This document shows, in pieces, positions 33,272 through 41,975 of a stretch of DNA of 64,000 nucleotides (position 1 is its first letter; every line of letters begins with the position of its first letter). Position numbers and translations under genes: made by a program. The DNA comes from an uncultured Lachnospiraceae bacterium (GTDB lineage: Bacteria; Bacillota; Clostridia; Lachnospirales; Lachnospiraceae): the NCBI GenBank assembly GCA_947246015.1, contig CAMXQE010000010.1:1-64000 (forward strand). Direction: 5' to 3'. A model generated the notes under the pieces. The model had not been told where the DNA came from. It made no database searches and saw only the letters and a list, made by a program, of their open reading frames with translations.

Positions 33272-33385
33272 GCACAGGGGTGCGTAAGGAAATTAGCTGC
33301 TACGCAGCACGCACCCCGCGCGGCGAGTAGGGAGAGAAACCTTCCCTACTCGATTGCACAGGTGCGTATAGGGAAATTTGGCCAT
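33272..33385 (+). repeat. Terminator-tail element, one full unit plus stub
   Basis: One 84-base unit begins GCACAGGGG at 33272, with stems GGGGTGCGT/ACGCACCCC and GAGTAGGG/CCCTACTC. The stub begins GCACAGG at 33356. It starts two bases after the T-tract of the DUF6033 terminator. Confidence 0.85.
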
Positions 33386-33443
33386 ATTTCAGGGAGTAGC
33401 AGCCGGATACTACTAAAATACTACTTAAGGAGAATGGTTTATT

Positions 33444-33539
33444 GTGAGAAAATTCCGTATCCTGTCAGTAGAGTGTGTGAGAAAATTCATTCCTCTGATT
33501 TGCACGCCCGCTTTGCGCGATATTCGTGCCAGGTTGTGA
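33444..33539 (+). CDS. Possible 31-residue peptide upstream of the lipoprotein gene
   Basis: GTG at 33444 with AAGGAGA upstream opens MRKFRILSVECVRKFIPLIC... The segment GTGAGAAAATTC occurs twice in it. It may be a translated repeat rather than a gene. Nothing shows function. Confidence 0.2.
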   Translation: MRKFRILSVECVRKFIPLICTPALRDIRARL

Positions 33540-33597
33540 CGTACATAGAAGGACGTTTTGTGTATCAATCTGGTCAGGGAGAAAGGAAGGGAAGGAT

Positions 33598-35832
33598 ATG
33601 GGATGGACAAAAAGGAAATACAATAGAAGAATCCGGAGTATGGCGGCAGTCCTGCTGCTGTTCTTATGTGGCTGCGGAAGCCGGGCGAAGGAGGAGCAGG
33701 ACGGGCCGCGGGGAGATTATGTATATACGGCTGAACACCAGTCGCTGGATGGATATTGTGAATCCATCAGTGCTGTGGCGTTTGGCAGCGGGGAGGAGGT
33801 ATTCCTGACCGGAATGAAAGGCGGAAAAGAGGTGCTTCTTTCCCTGAAAATCGGCGGGAATGAAGCGGAGGAGTATCCGCTGGAGATGGGGGAGGGGATG
33901 CGGACGATTGTCATAGGCCGGGACACGGAGGGCAGCCTGCTGTTGGGAATGGTTGGCTATAAGGGGACATCTCTGGCAGAGAGGACGGTGGAGCGTGTCG
34001 TAATCCGGAAAGTGACACCAGAGGGAGAGACGCTGGAAACGGTAGACACGGGAAATATATTTTCTCAGAAAAGAGAGGATTCCTTTTACATAAGCAATAT
34101 CCTTCAGGATAAAGAGGGAAATTATTATATTTCCGCCACACAGGATATCTGCGTGCTGCATCCGGACGGAAGTATGTACTTTGAGATTCCTGTGGATTCA
34201 TACCGGCTGGATTTGTTTGCTTTGGAAGACGGCAGGATTGTAGCAGGCTATGACGCAGATAACGGATGGAGGCTGGAGGAGGTGGATTTACAGCAGAAGG
34301 GGTTTAAGCCGCTGGAAAGCAGTATTGCATTTGGCAGAGGGATATACCGCAGCGGTATGGATTCGGATTTGCTTTATACGAAGGATGCAGTGCTTTATGC
34401 CTGCAATTTGGCGGATGGGGAACCGACAGCGCTTTTAAACTGGATGGACAGCGATATTAACAGCAATAACCTGAAGGATTTTGCAGTACTGCCGGATGGC
34501 AGGATTGTGGCCCTGACGGTAGATTACAGCCGGGGCGCGTCCAAAGAAATCAGCATTCTTACCGGAAAGAAGCGTTCGGAAGTGGCAGAGAAAACGGTTC
34601 TGACTTATGCTTCTTTGGATTTTCCGTTTTATGTGCAGGAAGACATTGCAGCATTTAACAAACAGAGTGAGAAATACCGGATTGAGATAAAGGACTACGG
34701 GGATGATTCGATGGAATACAGAGACAGGGCTGCGCTGCTGAATGCGGACCTGACCGGAAGTCAGCCTCCGGATATTATTGATATTTCCGTACTGTCTTTG
34801 GAAGAACTGATAGCTGCCGGTGTGGCGGAGGACCTGACACCCTGGCTGGAAAAAGACCCGGAGACGGAGCGGGAAGATTTTGTGGAGAATATCCTGAAAG
34901 CATACGAACGGGACGGAAAATTATATGCAATCATGCCGGCTTTCGGAATTGCAACCCTGATTGGGAAAACATCGGATGTAGGAACAGGCAGTGCCTGGTC
35001 TGTGGACGATATGGCGGCGCTGATGGAGGCGAAGGGCAAAGACTGTGAACTGCTGGATGCCAGTAAAGCTGACATGCTATGGCTTCTATGCAGAATCAAT
35101 CTGGAGTGGTTCGTGGACAGGGAAAACGGAACCTGTAATTTTACCAGTGGGGAATTTGAAAAAATACTGGAATTTGCGGACCGGTTTCCCAGAGAACCGG
35201 AGTATGGACCGGACGCTCCTTCCGAGATAGAGATGATAAGGAGCGGGCGGCTGCTGTTGGTAAATGGCATGATTACTTCCGTGGAATTATATCAGGTGTA
35301 TGAATATGAGTTTGGGGAAGCAGTGAACTTTATCGGTTATCCGGTTTTCGGGGAGGAAAGCGGGACGATACTTGCCCCGCAGGGCACAACGGTTGTAATG
35401 CATGCGGCTTCTGCCAATAAAGAGGGAGTATGGGAGTTTATCCGGTTCGTTCTGTCGGAAAAACGACAGGAAAATCTGAAAGCGGTAAACGGCAACGGTT
35501 TTCCGGTTTTAAAATCGGTGTTGGACAGACAGCTTAAAGAAGAGATGGAGAATGAATATTATGAGGATACGGACGGAACCATGAAGCTGAGACCGAAATC
35601 CTCATGGGGAACCGGCGAGTATGAAGTACAGGTATATGCGGCAACAAAAGAGCAGGTGGAGCGGATATGGGAGATGATTGGGACAGCGCGTACATACAGC
35701 CGGATGGACGAACAACTGTTCCGAATCATATACGAGGAAGCAGATGCCTGTTTCAGCGGACAGAAAAGTGCAGAAGAGGCAGCACGGCTGGTACAGAACC
35801 GTGTGCAGACCTACCTGAATGAAATAAGATAG
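33598..35832 (+). CDS. Lipoprotein with beta-propeller-like N-terminus and solute-binding domain
   Basis: 744 residues. The signal peptide ends in lipobox LCGC (Cys near residue 26). Residues about 45-330 consist of repeated strand patterns (ISAVAFGSGEEVFLTG, NILQDKEGNYYISA, FAVLPDGRIVALT), like a beta-propeller. Residues about 340-744 are a type 1 extracellular solute-binding protein (FPFYVQEDIAAFNK, PPDIIDISVLSLEELI, KLYAIMPAFG). Such proteins usually feed sugar ABC importers, but here the next genes encode a MacB/FtsX-type ABC system. GGAAGGGAAGG precedes ATG 33598. It is the first gene of a five-gene operon. Confidence 0.85.
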   Translation: MGWTKRKYNRRIRSMAAVLLLFLCGCGSRAKEEQDGPRGDYVYTAEHQSLDGYCESISAVAFGSGEEVFLTGMKGGKEVLLSLKIGGNEAEEYPLEMGEGMRTIVIGRDTEGSLLLGMVGYKGTSLAERTVERVVIRKVTPEGETLETVDTGNIFSQKREDSFYISNILQDKEGNYYISATQDICVLHPDGSMYFEIPVDSYRLDLFALEDGRIVAGYDADNGWRLEEVDLQQKGFKPLESSIAFGRGIYRSGMDSDLLYTKDAVLYACNLADGEPTALLNWMDSDINSNNLKDFAVLPDGRIVALTVDYSRGASKEISILTGKKRSEVAEKTVLTYASLDFPFYVQEDIAAFNKQSEKYRIEIKDYGDDSMEYRDRAALLNADLTGSQPPDIIDISVLSLEELIAAGVAEDLTPWLEKDPETEREDFVENILKAYERDGKLYAIMPAFGIATLIGKTSDVGTGSAWSVDDMAALMEAKGKDCELLDASKADMLWLLCRINLEWFVDRENGTCNFTSGEFEKILEFADRFPREPEYGPDAPSEIEMIRSGRLLLVNGMITSVELYQVYEYEFGEAVNFIGYPVFGEESGTILAPQGTTVVMHAASANKEGVWEFIRFVLSEKRQENLKAVNGNGFPVLKSVLDRQLKEEMENEYYEDTDGTMKLRPKSSWGTGEYEVQVYAATKEQVERIWEMIGTARTYSRMDEQLFRIIYEEADACFSGQKSAEEAARLVQNRVQTYLNEIR

Positions 35833-35845
35833 GGGGAGCGGCATT

Positions 35846-36601
35846 ATGGCAATACAGATGTTATCCGTAAAGGATTTATACAAAACATATCAAAGCGGCG
35901 AAGGGGAATGTGCCGCAGTCAATCATATTAGTTTCAGTATGGAGAAAGGGGAGTTTATTACAGTTATAGGGGCTTCCGGTTCGGGAAAGAGCAGCCTGCT
36001 CTGTCTGCTTGCAGGAATGGCGGATATGACGTCGGGGGAAGTACTTTATATGGGAAAAAGCCTTGCAAGAATGACAGACCGCGAGAAAGCCGCTTACCGC
36101 GGACGGGAAATCGGTTTTGTATTTCAGGAAGGAAATCTGCTGGAAGATATGACGGCATTGGAAAATGCCGCGTTACCAGGATATCTGTATCAAGGGAGAA
36201 AGGAGGTGGAGGAAAGGGCAGGGCGGTGGCTGGACTGCCTTGGACTGGGGGAACAGAAAAGGAAATATCCCGGTCAGATGTCAGGCGGACAGAAACAGAG
36301 GACGGCCATAGCAAGGGCGTTGGTGAACCAGCCGGAAATCCTGTTTTTGGATGAACCTACCGGAAGCCTGGATAAGATATCAGGGGAACGGATTTTGCGC
36401 CTGCTTGTGAAGCTGAACGAAAAGGGGCAGAGTATCATGATGGTCACGCATGATATGGGGGCAGCGGCAAGGGGAAAGAAAGTAATCATGATTAAAGACG
36501 GCAACATCTGCAAAACACTGACTTTAGGCAGATTCATACAGGAAGAACTGGAGGAGCGGAAGACAAGGATATATGACATGATGAGGGAGGAAAAAGTATG
36601 A
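35846..36601 (+). CDS. ABC transporter ATPase, MacB/LolD type
   Basis: 251 residues. Walker A GASGSGKSS, Q-loop in VFQEGNLLEDMTALEN, signature MSGGQKQRTAIARAL, Walker B ILFLDEPTGSLD and H-loop MVTHD are all intact. The pattern fits the FtsE/LolD/MacB group that drives FtsX-like permeases rather than sugar import. It starts 13 bases after the lipoprotein gene and ends with an ATGA overlap with the permease gene. Confidence 0.93.
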   Translation: MAIQMLSVKDLYKTYQSGEGECAAVNHISFSMEKGEFITVIGASGSGKSSLLCLLAGMADMTSGEVLYMGKSLARMTDREKAAYRGREIGFVFQEGNLLEDMTALENAALPGYLYQGRKEVEERAGRWLDCLGLGEQKRKYPGQMSGGQKQRTAIARALVNQPEILFLDEPTGSLDKISGERILRLLVKLNEKGQSIMMVTHDMGAAARGKKVIMIKDGNICKTLTLGRFIQEELEERKTRIYDMMREEKV

Positions 36602-38916
36602 GAGCGGTTTGGTTCATATTGGCTGCCGGATTCCGTAAAAGGAGGATGCAGACAGGTTTCTTCGCGGCTGGATGTTTTTTTGCAGCATTCTTCCTGCTGG
36701 GCGTATGCATTCTGAACTTTTCGCTGGAACCGTCTTTCGACTGGTCGTACGGAAAACTGGATGCTCCGGATATGACAGTCACAGTTCGGGAAGCGGATGC
36801 AGGGGAAGAGGAGCTGGAGGCGTTTTTATGCCGGCTTCCGTATGTGGGGACTTACCGGCTTGGCAGATGTTACCTGGCCGGGCACGTAAAAGTGGGGGAG
36901 CGGCGTATGGATTTTGCATTTGTGGCGGCCTCACCGGACAGGGAGGTGGACGCGGGGAAAGCAGTGGTAAATCACGCGGTTTATGCCGGTGCCGGTGACA
37001 GGGTGGAGCTGTCCGTGAACGGCAGGACGGCCGTTTTGGAAATAGATTCCGTGATTGCAGATGCAGTAAACAGTGCGCCGGATGCCAGTATTCCGTACCT
37101 GTGGATAAGTGAGGAGGAACTGGAAAGCCTGACGGAAGGGTATCAGAAAGGAAATTATCTGATAGAAGTATGGCTGGACGGACCGGTGCAGGAGACAGTG
37201 GGAACCGGGAGGCCGGGACAGGAGGATTGGAGCAGTTGGCATAAAAAAATGGCGGAACGGTTTGCATCGGATTACGGAACGTATTTCGGGCGGTCATTTG
37301 ACGGAAACCTGACATCGTACGAGGATGTCCGCCATTCTTATATATTCCGATATGGGATTTTCAGTCAGTTTCTTTCAGCCCTGGCAGTCTTTCTTTTTAT
37401 CATGGTTCTGCTGATGACGGTGCTGCTTGTACGGATGGCAGTGCGTGCGGACAGGAAAAGAATCGGGGTTCTTGAAGCAGTCGGTTTTGCCGGATGGCAG
37501 ATAAAAGGAATTTATGCAGGAAAGTATTTGCTGACTGCCATGCCCGTGAGTGCGGCTGGTGTTCTGGCTTCCGGAATGGTGTTCCGGTACTGGCTTGGCG
37601 GCATGTTCGCAAAGATTGACCGGAGCCTGTTTGCCATAAAGGGACTGTGGTGTTACCAGCTTTTAGTTTTCGGGGGTGTCAGTGCGGTATTATGTGTTAC
37701 AGTGTGGTTTTCGGTCCGTAAGAGTGTGGATGTGCCGCCCGCGGATGCCATACGGTCAGCGGGAGAGGAGAGAGTGTCCGGGAGACAGAGGGGATTGTTT
37801 TGGGGAAGCAGCCTGTCCCTGCCCATGCCGCGGTTTTTGCCGTTTCAGTTCGCAATGCTGAAATGTTTCCGCAGGAAAGCGGAATCTGTATTTATTTTTA
37901 TCCTGACTTTTGGGATGGCATTGCTGTATCTGGTTTCTTTTTATATAATAGGCGGAGTGGGGAAAGCGGACCGGCATTTGACGGACTGGGGAATCGTGGA
38001 GGCTGATATCTATATTTCCAGAAAAACAAACGCAGATGAGAGGGAAAGCGGCCTTCTGTCGGCGCTTGAGCAGGAACCGTCGGTGGATTTTTATTATGCG
38101 GCATTGTCGGATTCTGTAGCATACAGACCTGCGGGCAGCAGTCTTCCCGGAAATGTAACAGGGGAAATATATGACAGGCAGATTCCGGAAGGGCTGGATT
38201 ATATTTTTATGGAAGGAAGGAATCCGGATTCGTATCATGAGGCGGCTGTCGGTCTGAACTTTGCAAAAGAAAACGGACTCGGCATCGGCGACAGAATATA
38301 TGTGATGAGGAACGGAGAGGAAACGGAGCTGGAAATTGTAGGAATTTATCCGTCGTTTAAACAGTACGGACGTTCCATACGTTTCCTGACGGAAGATATC
38401 CGGGAGTTCTTTGGAAACAAGGCACAGGGTTATTATACGGTCGTATTGGAAGAGGGAACCGATGTGGGGGCGTTTGCGGAGAAAATGACGGCTGCATTTC
38501 CGGATTTTGATTTTTTTCCCATGGGAAAAAGCACGTCCCGTTCCGTCCGTATGCTTTGGCCGCCGGCGGCGGTATGTATGGGTTTAGCTGCGTTGGTTTA
38601 TTTACTGCTGCTGCTTTGTGTGAAAAAAATAATGGTAATGGAGTGTGAAAAGGAGTTCCGTATCTGCCGTTTTATCGGATTTGACCAAAGGAGGATATCT
38701 GCCATTGTCCGGCAGCGTTTTGGAATCCCTGTACTGTTTGGTGCGGCGTGTGCGGCGCCGGTGTCTGTTTCCGTGCTGCCGGAAGTGCTCAGACCGCTGG
38801 CGCGGCAGATTGGATTAGCGGCGTTTCCCATTTATCCGGACGCACTGCTGGCGGTTCTGGCATTAAGCGGAATACTGTTTTGCAGTCTGATTTCCGTTAT
38901 CCGTACAGATGTATGA
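36598..38916 (+). CDS. FtsX-like ABC permease
   Basis: 772 residues. One N-terminal helix, a large extracytoplasmic domain (about 40-245), a cluster of three helices (about 255-375), a second helix and extracytoplasmic domain (about 430-645), and three final helices give the ten-helix duplicated FtsX layout seen in BceB-like or MacB-like permeases. The partner ATPase overlaps by ATGA. The role could be mechanotransmission, lipoprotein release or peptide sensing; the neighbours (lipoprotein, membrane-bound LuxR-type protein) favour signalling or envelope function over nutrient import. Confidence 0.88.
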   Translation: MRAVWFILAAGFRKRRMQTGFFAAGCFFAAFFLLGVCILNFSLEPSFDWSYGKLDAPDMTVTVREADAGEEELEAFLCRLPYVGTYRLGRCYLAGHVKVGERRMDFAFVAASPDREVDAGKAVVNHAVYAGAGDRVELSVNGRTAVLEIDSVIADAVNSAPDASIPYLWISEEELESLTEGYQKGNYLIEVWLDGPVQETVGTGRPGQEDWSSWHKKMAERFASDYGTYFGRSFDGNLTSYEDVRHSYIFRYGIFSQFLSALAVFLFIMVLLMTVLLVRMAVRADRKRIGVLEAVGFAGWQIKGIYAGKYLLTAMPVSAAGVLASGMVFRYWLGGMFAKIDRSLFAIKGLWCYQLLVFGGVSAVLCVTVWFSVRKSVDVPPADAIRSAGEERVSGRQRGLFWGSSLSLPMPRFLPFQFAMLKCFRRKAESVFIFILTFGMALLYLVSFYIIGGVGKADRHLTDWGIVEADIYISRKTNADERESGLLSALEQEPSVDFYYAALSDSVAYRPAGSSLPGNVTGEIYDRQIPEGLDYIFMEGRNPDSYHEAAVGLNFAKENGLGIGDRIYVMRNGEETELEIVGIYPSFKQYGRSIRFLTEDIREFFGNKAQGYYTVVLEEGTDVGAFAEKMTAAFPDFDFFPMGKSTSRSVRMLWPPAAVCMGLAALVYLLLLLCVKKIMVMECEKEFRICRFIGFDQRRISAIVRQRFGIPVLFGAACAAPVSVSVLPEVLRPLARQIGLAAFPIYPDALLAVLALSGILFCSLISVIRTDV

Positions 38917-39023
38917 TATATGAAAAAACTGTGGTGCTTATTGTGGTGTTTTAAGAGAGAAAGCCGTTATCCGGGACCGCCCATAGATGCGGTTTGCAGG
39001 AGAATTGGAAAGGAGTGTGTAGT

Positions 39024-39575
39024 ATGTATATACTGAGTATAATAGGTTTGATATTGGTGGTTTTGTTTGTAGAGTGTTCCGTATGGGGACTGGAAAGCGG
39101 GTTGGGAATGCTGATAGACTTTCCGAGTTTTTTACTGCTGATGATAATTGGTGCTGCGATGCTGCTGGCAGCAGGTATGGGAAAGGATTTCCTGGCGGCG
39201 TTCCGTCTGGCGCTTGGCAGGGAAAAACAGGCAGGACTGCGGGAAAGAAAACGTGCGGTGGAAGCGGTGGAACTGTTTATGAAAGCAATGAGGCATGGAA
39301 GCATCTTTGCGGCGCTCCTTCAGTTTGTTGCAATATACAGTCTGATGGAAGATACGACCAAATGGAGCATTTACCTGTCGGTGCTGCTGCTGACCGTATT
39401 GTACGCCTATGCAGTCAATCTGCTGCTGCTGCCGGTAAAAAGCAGGCTGAATCTGGGAATTATTGAATATATGCAGGAGACGGGAATGGAAGAAAGCGTG
39501 AGAGCGGGGATGGAAGAAGCGGAAAGTAAGACTGGAGAGGAGAGAATGGGAGCGGAGAAAAATGAAGAAGGTTAA
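39024..39575 (+). CDS. Membrane protein resembling a MotA/TolQ/ExbB core
   Basis: 183 residues. About four hydrophobic segments occur in MotA order. LIDFPSFLLLMIIGAAMLLAAGMGKDFLAAFRLAL recalls the IDxPSxLIVxGGT region, and AVELFMKAMRHGSIFAALLQFVAIY...LSVLLLTVLYAYAVNLLLLPV recalls helices 3 and 4. The acidic, Glu-rich tail is cytosolic. No flagellar or MotB partner is nearby. AAAGGAG precedes ATG 39024. The next gene starts inside its last codons and has a similar membrane domain. The MotA-like assignment is by eye and moderate. Confidence 0.6.
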   Translation: MYILSIIGLILVVLFVECSVWGLESGLGMLIDFPSFLLLMIIGAAMLLAAGMGKDFLAAFRLALGREKQAGLRERKRAVEAVELFMKAMRHGSIFAALLQFVAIYSLMEDTTKWSIYLSVLLLTVLYAYAVNLLLLPVKSRLNLGIIEYMQETGMEESVRAGMEEAESKTGEERMGAEKNEEG

Positions 39576-40248
39576 GAGAATGGCGGCAGTGCTCCTGTAT
39601 CTGTTTCTGGCAGCGATTATATTGGGATTACAGCCGAAAGAGTTATTTGACCTGCGCCAGTTACTGCTGGTATTTGCCGGGGGCATTATCCTGTATCTTC
39701 CGTCGATGGAAAAAGAAGATTTCAGGCGGTGCAGAAAACCGGATTTCGGATTGCTGGCGCGCAATACCATATATGCCAGTTATATCGAGACTTTCGTGCT
39801 GTTATTCCTGCTGCTTTATCAGGGGCCGGAAACGGACCGGATGAAGATGCTGGCGGATATACCGGAGGAAGGTCAGGCAGTCCGGCTGGTTTCCGGTATG
39901 TTGATGCGGGAGATTGCGCTGGGTTTCCGGCCTTTGCTATACGGGGTCTGTATTTGGATAGCATTTGGAAAAGAGGAAGAAAAGCCGGCAGGGAAGGAAG
40001 AGGAATCCGCCGGGGAAGGAAGGATACGGACCGCACAGGAAGGCTACCAGCATTTTCTGGACCTTGGGCTGACCAGACGGGAGGCGGAGGTGGCAGTACA
40101 GGTATGCAGGGGGATAAGTAATAAGGAAATCGCAATGGAACTGAGTATTTCCGAGGCTACGGTGAAAAAGCATATGTCCAGTATTTTTGAAAAGCTTGGA
40201 GTGAAAAAGAGGGAAGAACTGTGGAAATATCATCATTTTTCCGGGTGA
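39562..40248 (+). CDS. Membrane-anchored LuxR-type regulator with MotA-like membrane domain
   Basis: 228 residues. Residues 1-135 hold about four hydrophobic segments (LFDLRQLLLVFAGGIILYLPS, GLLARNTIYASYIETFVLLFLLLY) in an order resembling the preceding gene. After a charged linker, residues about 160-228 form a LuxR/GerE HTH (LTRREAEVAVQVCRGISNKEIAMELSISEATVKKHMSSIFEKLGV). It would bind DNA while embedded in the membrane, with no receiver domain. It overlaps the preceding gene by 14 bases, so equal expression is likely. It probably regulates this operon in response to an envelope state; that is inference. Confidence 0.8.
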   Translation: MKKVKRMAAVLLYLFLAAIILGLQPKELFDLRQLLLVFAGGIILYLPSMEKEDFRRCRKPDFGLLARNTIYASYIETFVLLFLLLYQGPETDRMKMLADIPEEGQAVRLVSGMLMREIALGFRPLLYGVCIWIAFGKEEEKPAGKEEESAGEGRIRTAQEGYQHFLDLGLTRREAEVAVQVCRGISNKEIAMELSISEATVKKHMSSIFEKLGVKKREELWKYHHFSG

Positions 40249-40261
40249 TTCAGACCGTATT

Positions 40262-40347
40262 GTCAGGCGGACAGAGTCTCCCCCGGCTAAATTCACGCAT
40301 TCTTAAGGATTTTGCAGCAAGTGCAAAGTCCTGAGCTGAACTGTTAC
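40262..40347 (+). repeat. Dispersed repeat of about 95 bp, copy 2
   Basis: It matches the reverse complement of 15333-15431: CCCGGCTAAATT, GCATTCTTA, then TTTTGCAGCAAGTGCAAAGTCC, ending AGCTGAACTGTTAC. The left terminal repeat is decayed. Confidence 0.7.
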
Positions 40348-40402
40348 CAATTATACCATTTCAATTATACCATTTTTATACCATTTCTATACCATTTCTA
40401 TA
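40348..40402. repeat. Short AT-rich tandem repeats before the DHH gene
   Basis: Two 14-base CAATTATACCATTT units are followed by about three shorter TATACCATTTC units. They lie directly upstream of a promoter. Confidence 0.7.
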
Positions 40403-40412
40403 AGAGTAACGG

Positions 40413-40441
40413 TTGACGGGGCGGGCTGGATGTGGCATTAT
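40413..40441 (+). promoter_or_regulatory. Probable promoter of the DHH phosphoesterase gene
   Basis: TTGACG and CATTAT are separated by 17 bases, 71 bases before the start codon. Confidence 0.5.
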
Positions 40442-40512
40442 AAATAGTAGAAGAACTATCGTATTTAAGGACAAGAGGGTTTTGAAGCGAAGGAGAAAGA
40501 GAGGATAGGAAT

Positions 40513-41439
40513 ATGAGATTAGTGACACGCTCTGATTTTGACGGGCTTGCGTGTGGCGCACTGCTGAAAGAGGTAGGAATCATTGACCACTGGAAGTTTG
40601 CCCATCCGAAAGATTTGCAGGACGGACTGGTAGAGATTACGGAAGATGACTGTCTTGCAAACGTGCCGTTCGTGGAAGGATGCGGCTTATGGTTTGACCA
40701 CCATTCCAGTGAATTTGAGAGAAACCAGCTGGCAGGAAAATATAAGGGGGAAAGCAGGGTGGCTCCGTCCTGTGCGCGAATCATTTACGAATATTATGGG
40801 GGGAAAGAAAGATTTCCCCAGTTCGATGATATGATGGAAGCAGTGGATAAGGTAGATTCCGGCAATCTGACCATTGATGAAGTGCAGAATCCTTCGGGGT
40901 GGATTCTGGTGGGATTCCTCATGGACCCCAGGACCGGTTTGGGGAGATGGCGGAATTTCACGATTTCCAATTATCAGTTAATGGAAAAATTAATTGACGC
41001 CTGCCGCACCATGACGACAGAAGAAATCCTTGCAATGCCGGATGTAAAAGAAAGGATTGACGTTTACTTTGAACAGGCGGAGAAGTTCAGGGAAATGGTT
41101 ACGGCAAATACGCGGGTTGAGAAAGATGTGATTATTTCTGACCTGAGGAAAGTAGACCCGATTTACTCCGGCAACCGTTTCATGATTTACAGCATGTATC
41201 CGGAGCAGAACATTTCGGCATGGATTGTCAGCGGCAAAGGCGGGCTGGGCTGTTCGGTGGCAGTCGGATACAGCGTCCTGAACAGGACTTCTGATGTGAA
41301 TGTAGGCAGTCTGATGCTGAAATACGGCGGCGGCGGTCACAAGGCTGTGGGTACCTGCCAGTTCCAGGATGAGGAGATTGAGGAAAAACTTCCGAAGCTT
41401 TTGGATGAATTGGTAAATTATAAGGATTATTATAAATAG
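40513..41439 (+). CDS. DHH-family phosphoesterase (exopolyphosphatase-like)
   Basis: 308 residues. The metal motifs SDFDGLACG (motif I), FDHHSSE (DHH motif) and a C-terminal GGGGHKAVG (DHHA1-like) are intact. Family members hydrolyse polyphosphate, oligoribonucleotides or cyclic dinucleotides. The lack of membrane or PAS/GGDEF parts argues against GdpP. The exact substrate cannot be told. GAGAGGATAGG precedes the ATG. It is monocistronic with a clear terminator. Confidence 0.85.
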   Translation: MRLVTRSDFDGLACGALLKEVGIIDHWKFAHPKDLQDGLVEITEDDCLANVPFVEGCGLWFDHHSSEFERNQLAGKYKGESRVAPSCARIIYEYYGGKERFPQFDDMMEAVDKVDSGNLTIDEVQNPSGWILVGFLMDPRTGLGRWRNFTISNYQLMEKLIDACRTMTTEEILAMPDVKERIDVYFEQAEKFREMVTANTRVEKDVIISDLRKVDPIYSGNRFMIYSMYPEQNISAWIVSGKGGLGCSVAVGYSVLNRTSDVNVGSLMLKYGGGGHKAVGTCQFQDEEIEEKLPKLLDELVNYKDYYK

Positions 41440-41525
41440 GCTGCAGTACATATGCAGGCTTCCGGTGGCGGATATTATGCCGAAAGAAAAGGGTATTGCG
41501 GAGACTCTGTAAAAATTGAAACAGC

Positions 41526-41568
41526 AACAAGCCGTGAGGACAACTATTGTTTTTACGGCTTGTTTTTA
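41526..41568 (+). terminator. Intrinsic terminator after the DHH gene
   Basis: AACAAGCCGT pairs with ACGGCTTGTT, then a T-tract. The T-tract runs into ATGCACAGGGG, the left end of a terminator-tail element stub. Confidence 0.88.
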
Positions 41569-41569
41569 T

Positions 41570-41600
41570 GCACAGGGGTGCGCAGGGAAATTTATGAAAC
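41570..41600 (+). repeat. Terminator-tail element, stub only
   Basis: GCACAGGGGTGCGCAGGGAAATTT matches the left end and the stub form seen at 33356, but no full unit is present. It lies directly on the T-tract of the DHH terminator. Confidence 0.7.
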
Positions 41601-41678
41601 CAATAAGGGGTGTCAATCGTAATTAATAATATAAGTATGCAATCATACCGGGAGGGATAAAATAAGGAAGGGAAGGCT

Positions 41679-41861
41679 GTGGAAAGTATGGAGGTAAGAC
41701 TGCAAAGCGGCAAGCTGATTCTTGTGGAAGCGGACAGGCTGGACGAAATATGGAAACTGCGTGGATTCCTGACAGAAGATGAGATGGCGCAGCTGGAAGA
41801 CGCAGTGAAAAGGTTTGACAGAGAACATCCGGAAACATGGAATATTTCTACCTGCGGTTGA
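41679..41861 (+). CDS. Small acidic protein upstream of the second XRE-PurM gene
   Basis: 60 residues from GTG 41679 (or 57 from ATG 41688), with GGAAGGG upstream. The sequence MEVRLQSGKLILVEADRLDEIWKLRGFLTEDEMAQLED looks like a folded helical domain with normal codon use. It is followed after about 115 bases by the XRE-PurM gene. I do not recognise a family. It may be a genuine small protein of the same transcript. Confidence 0.45.
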   Translation: MESMEVRLQSGKLILVEADRLDEIWKLRGFLTEDEMAQLEDAVKRFDREHPETWNISTCG

Positions 41862-41975
41862 AAAAAGCGTGCAGGTTCAATCAGACCGTTATTGTACGGG
41901 CGGCAGGCAGCAGGTTATGATAAGACAGAAAGAGGAAGTTTGGAATGAAGGAAGTTCGGAATGGAGGAGTCTAGA

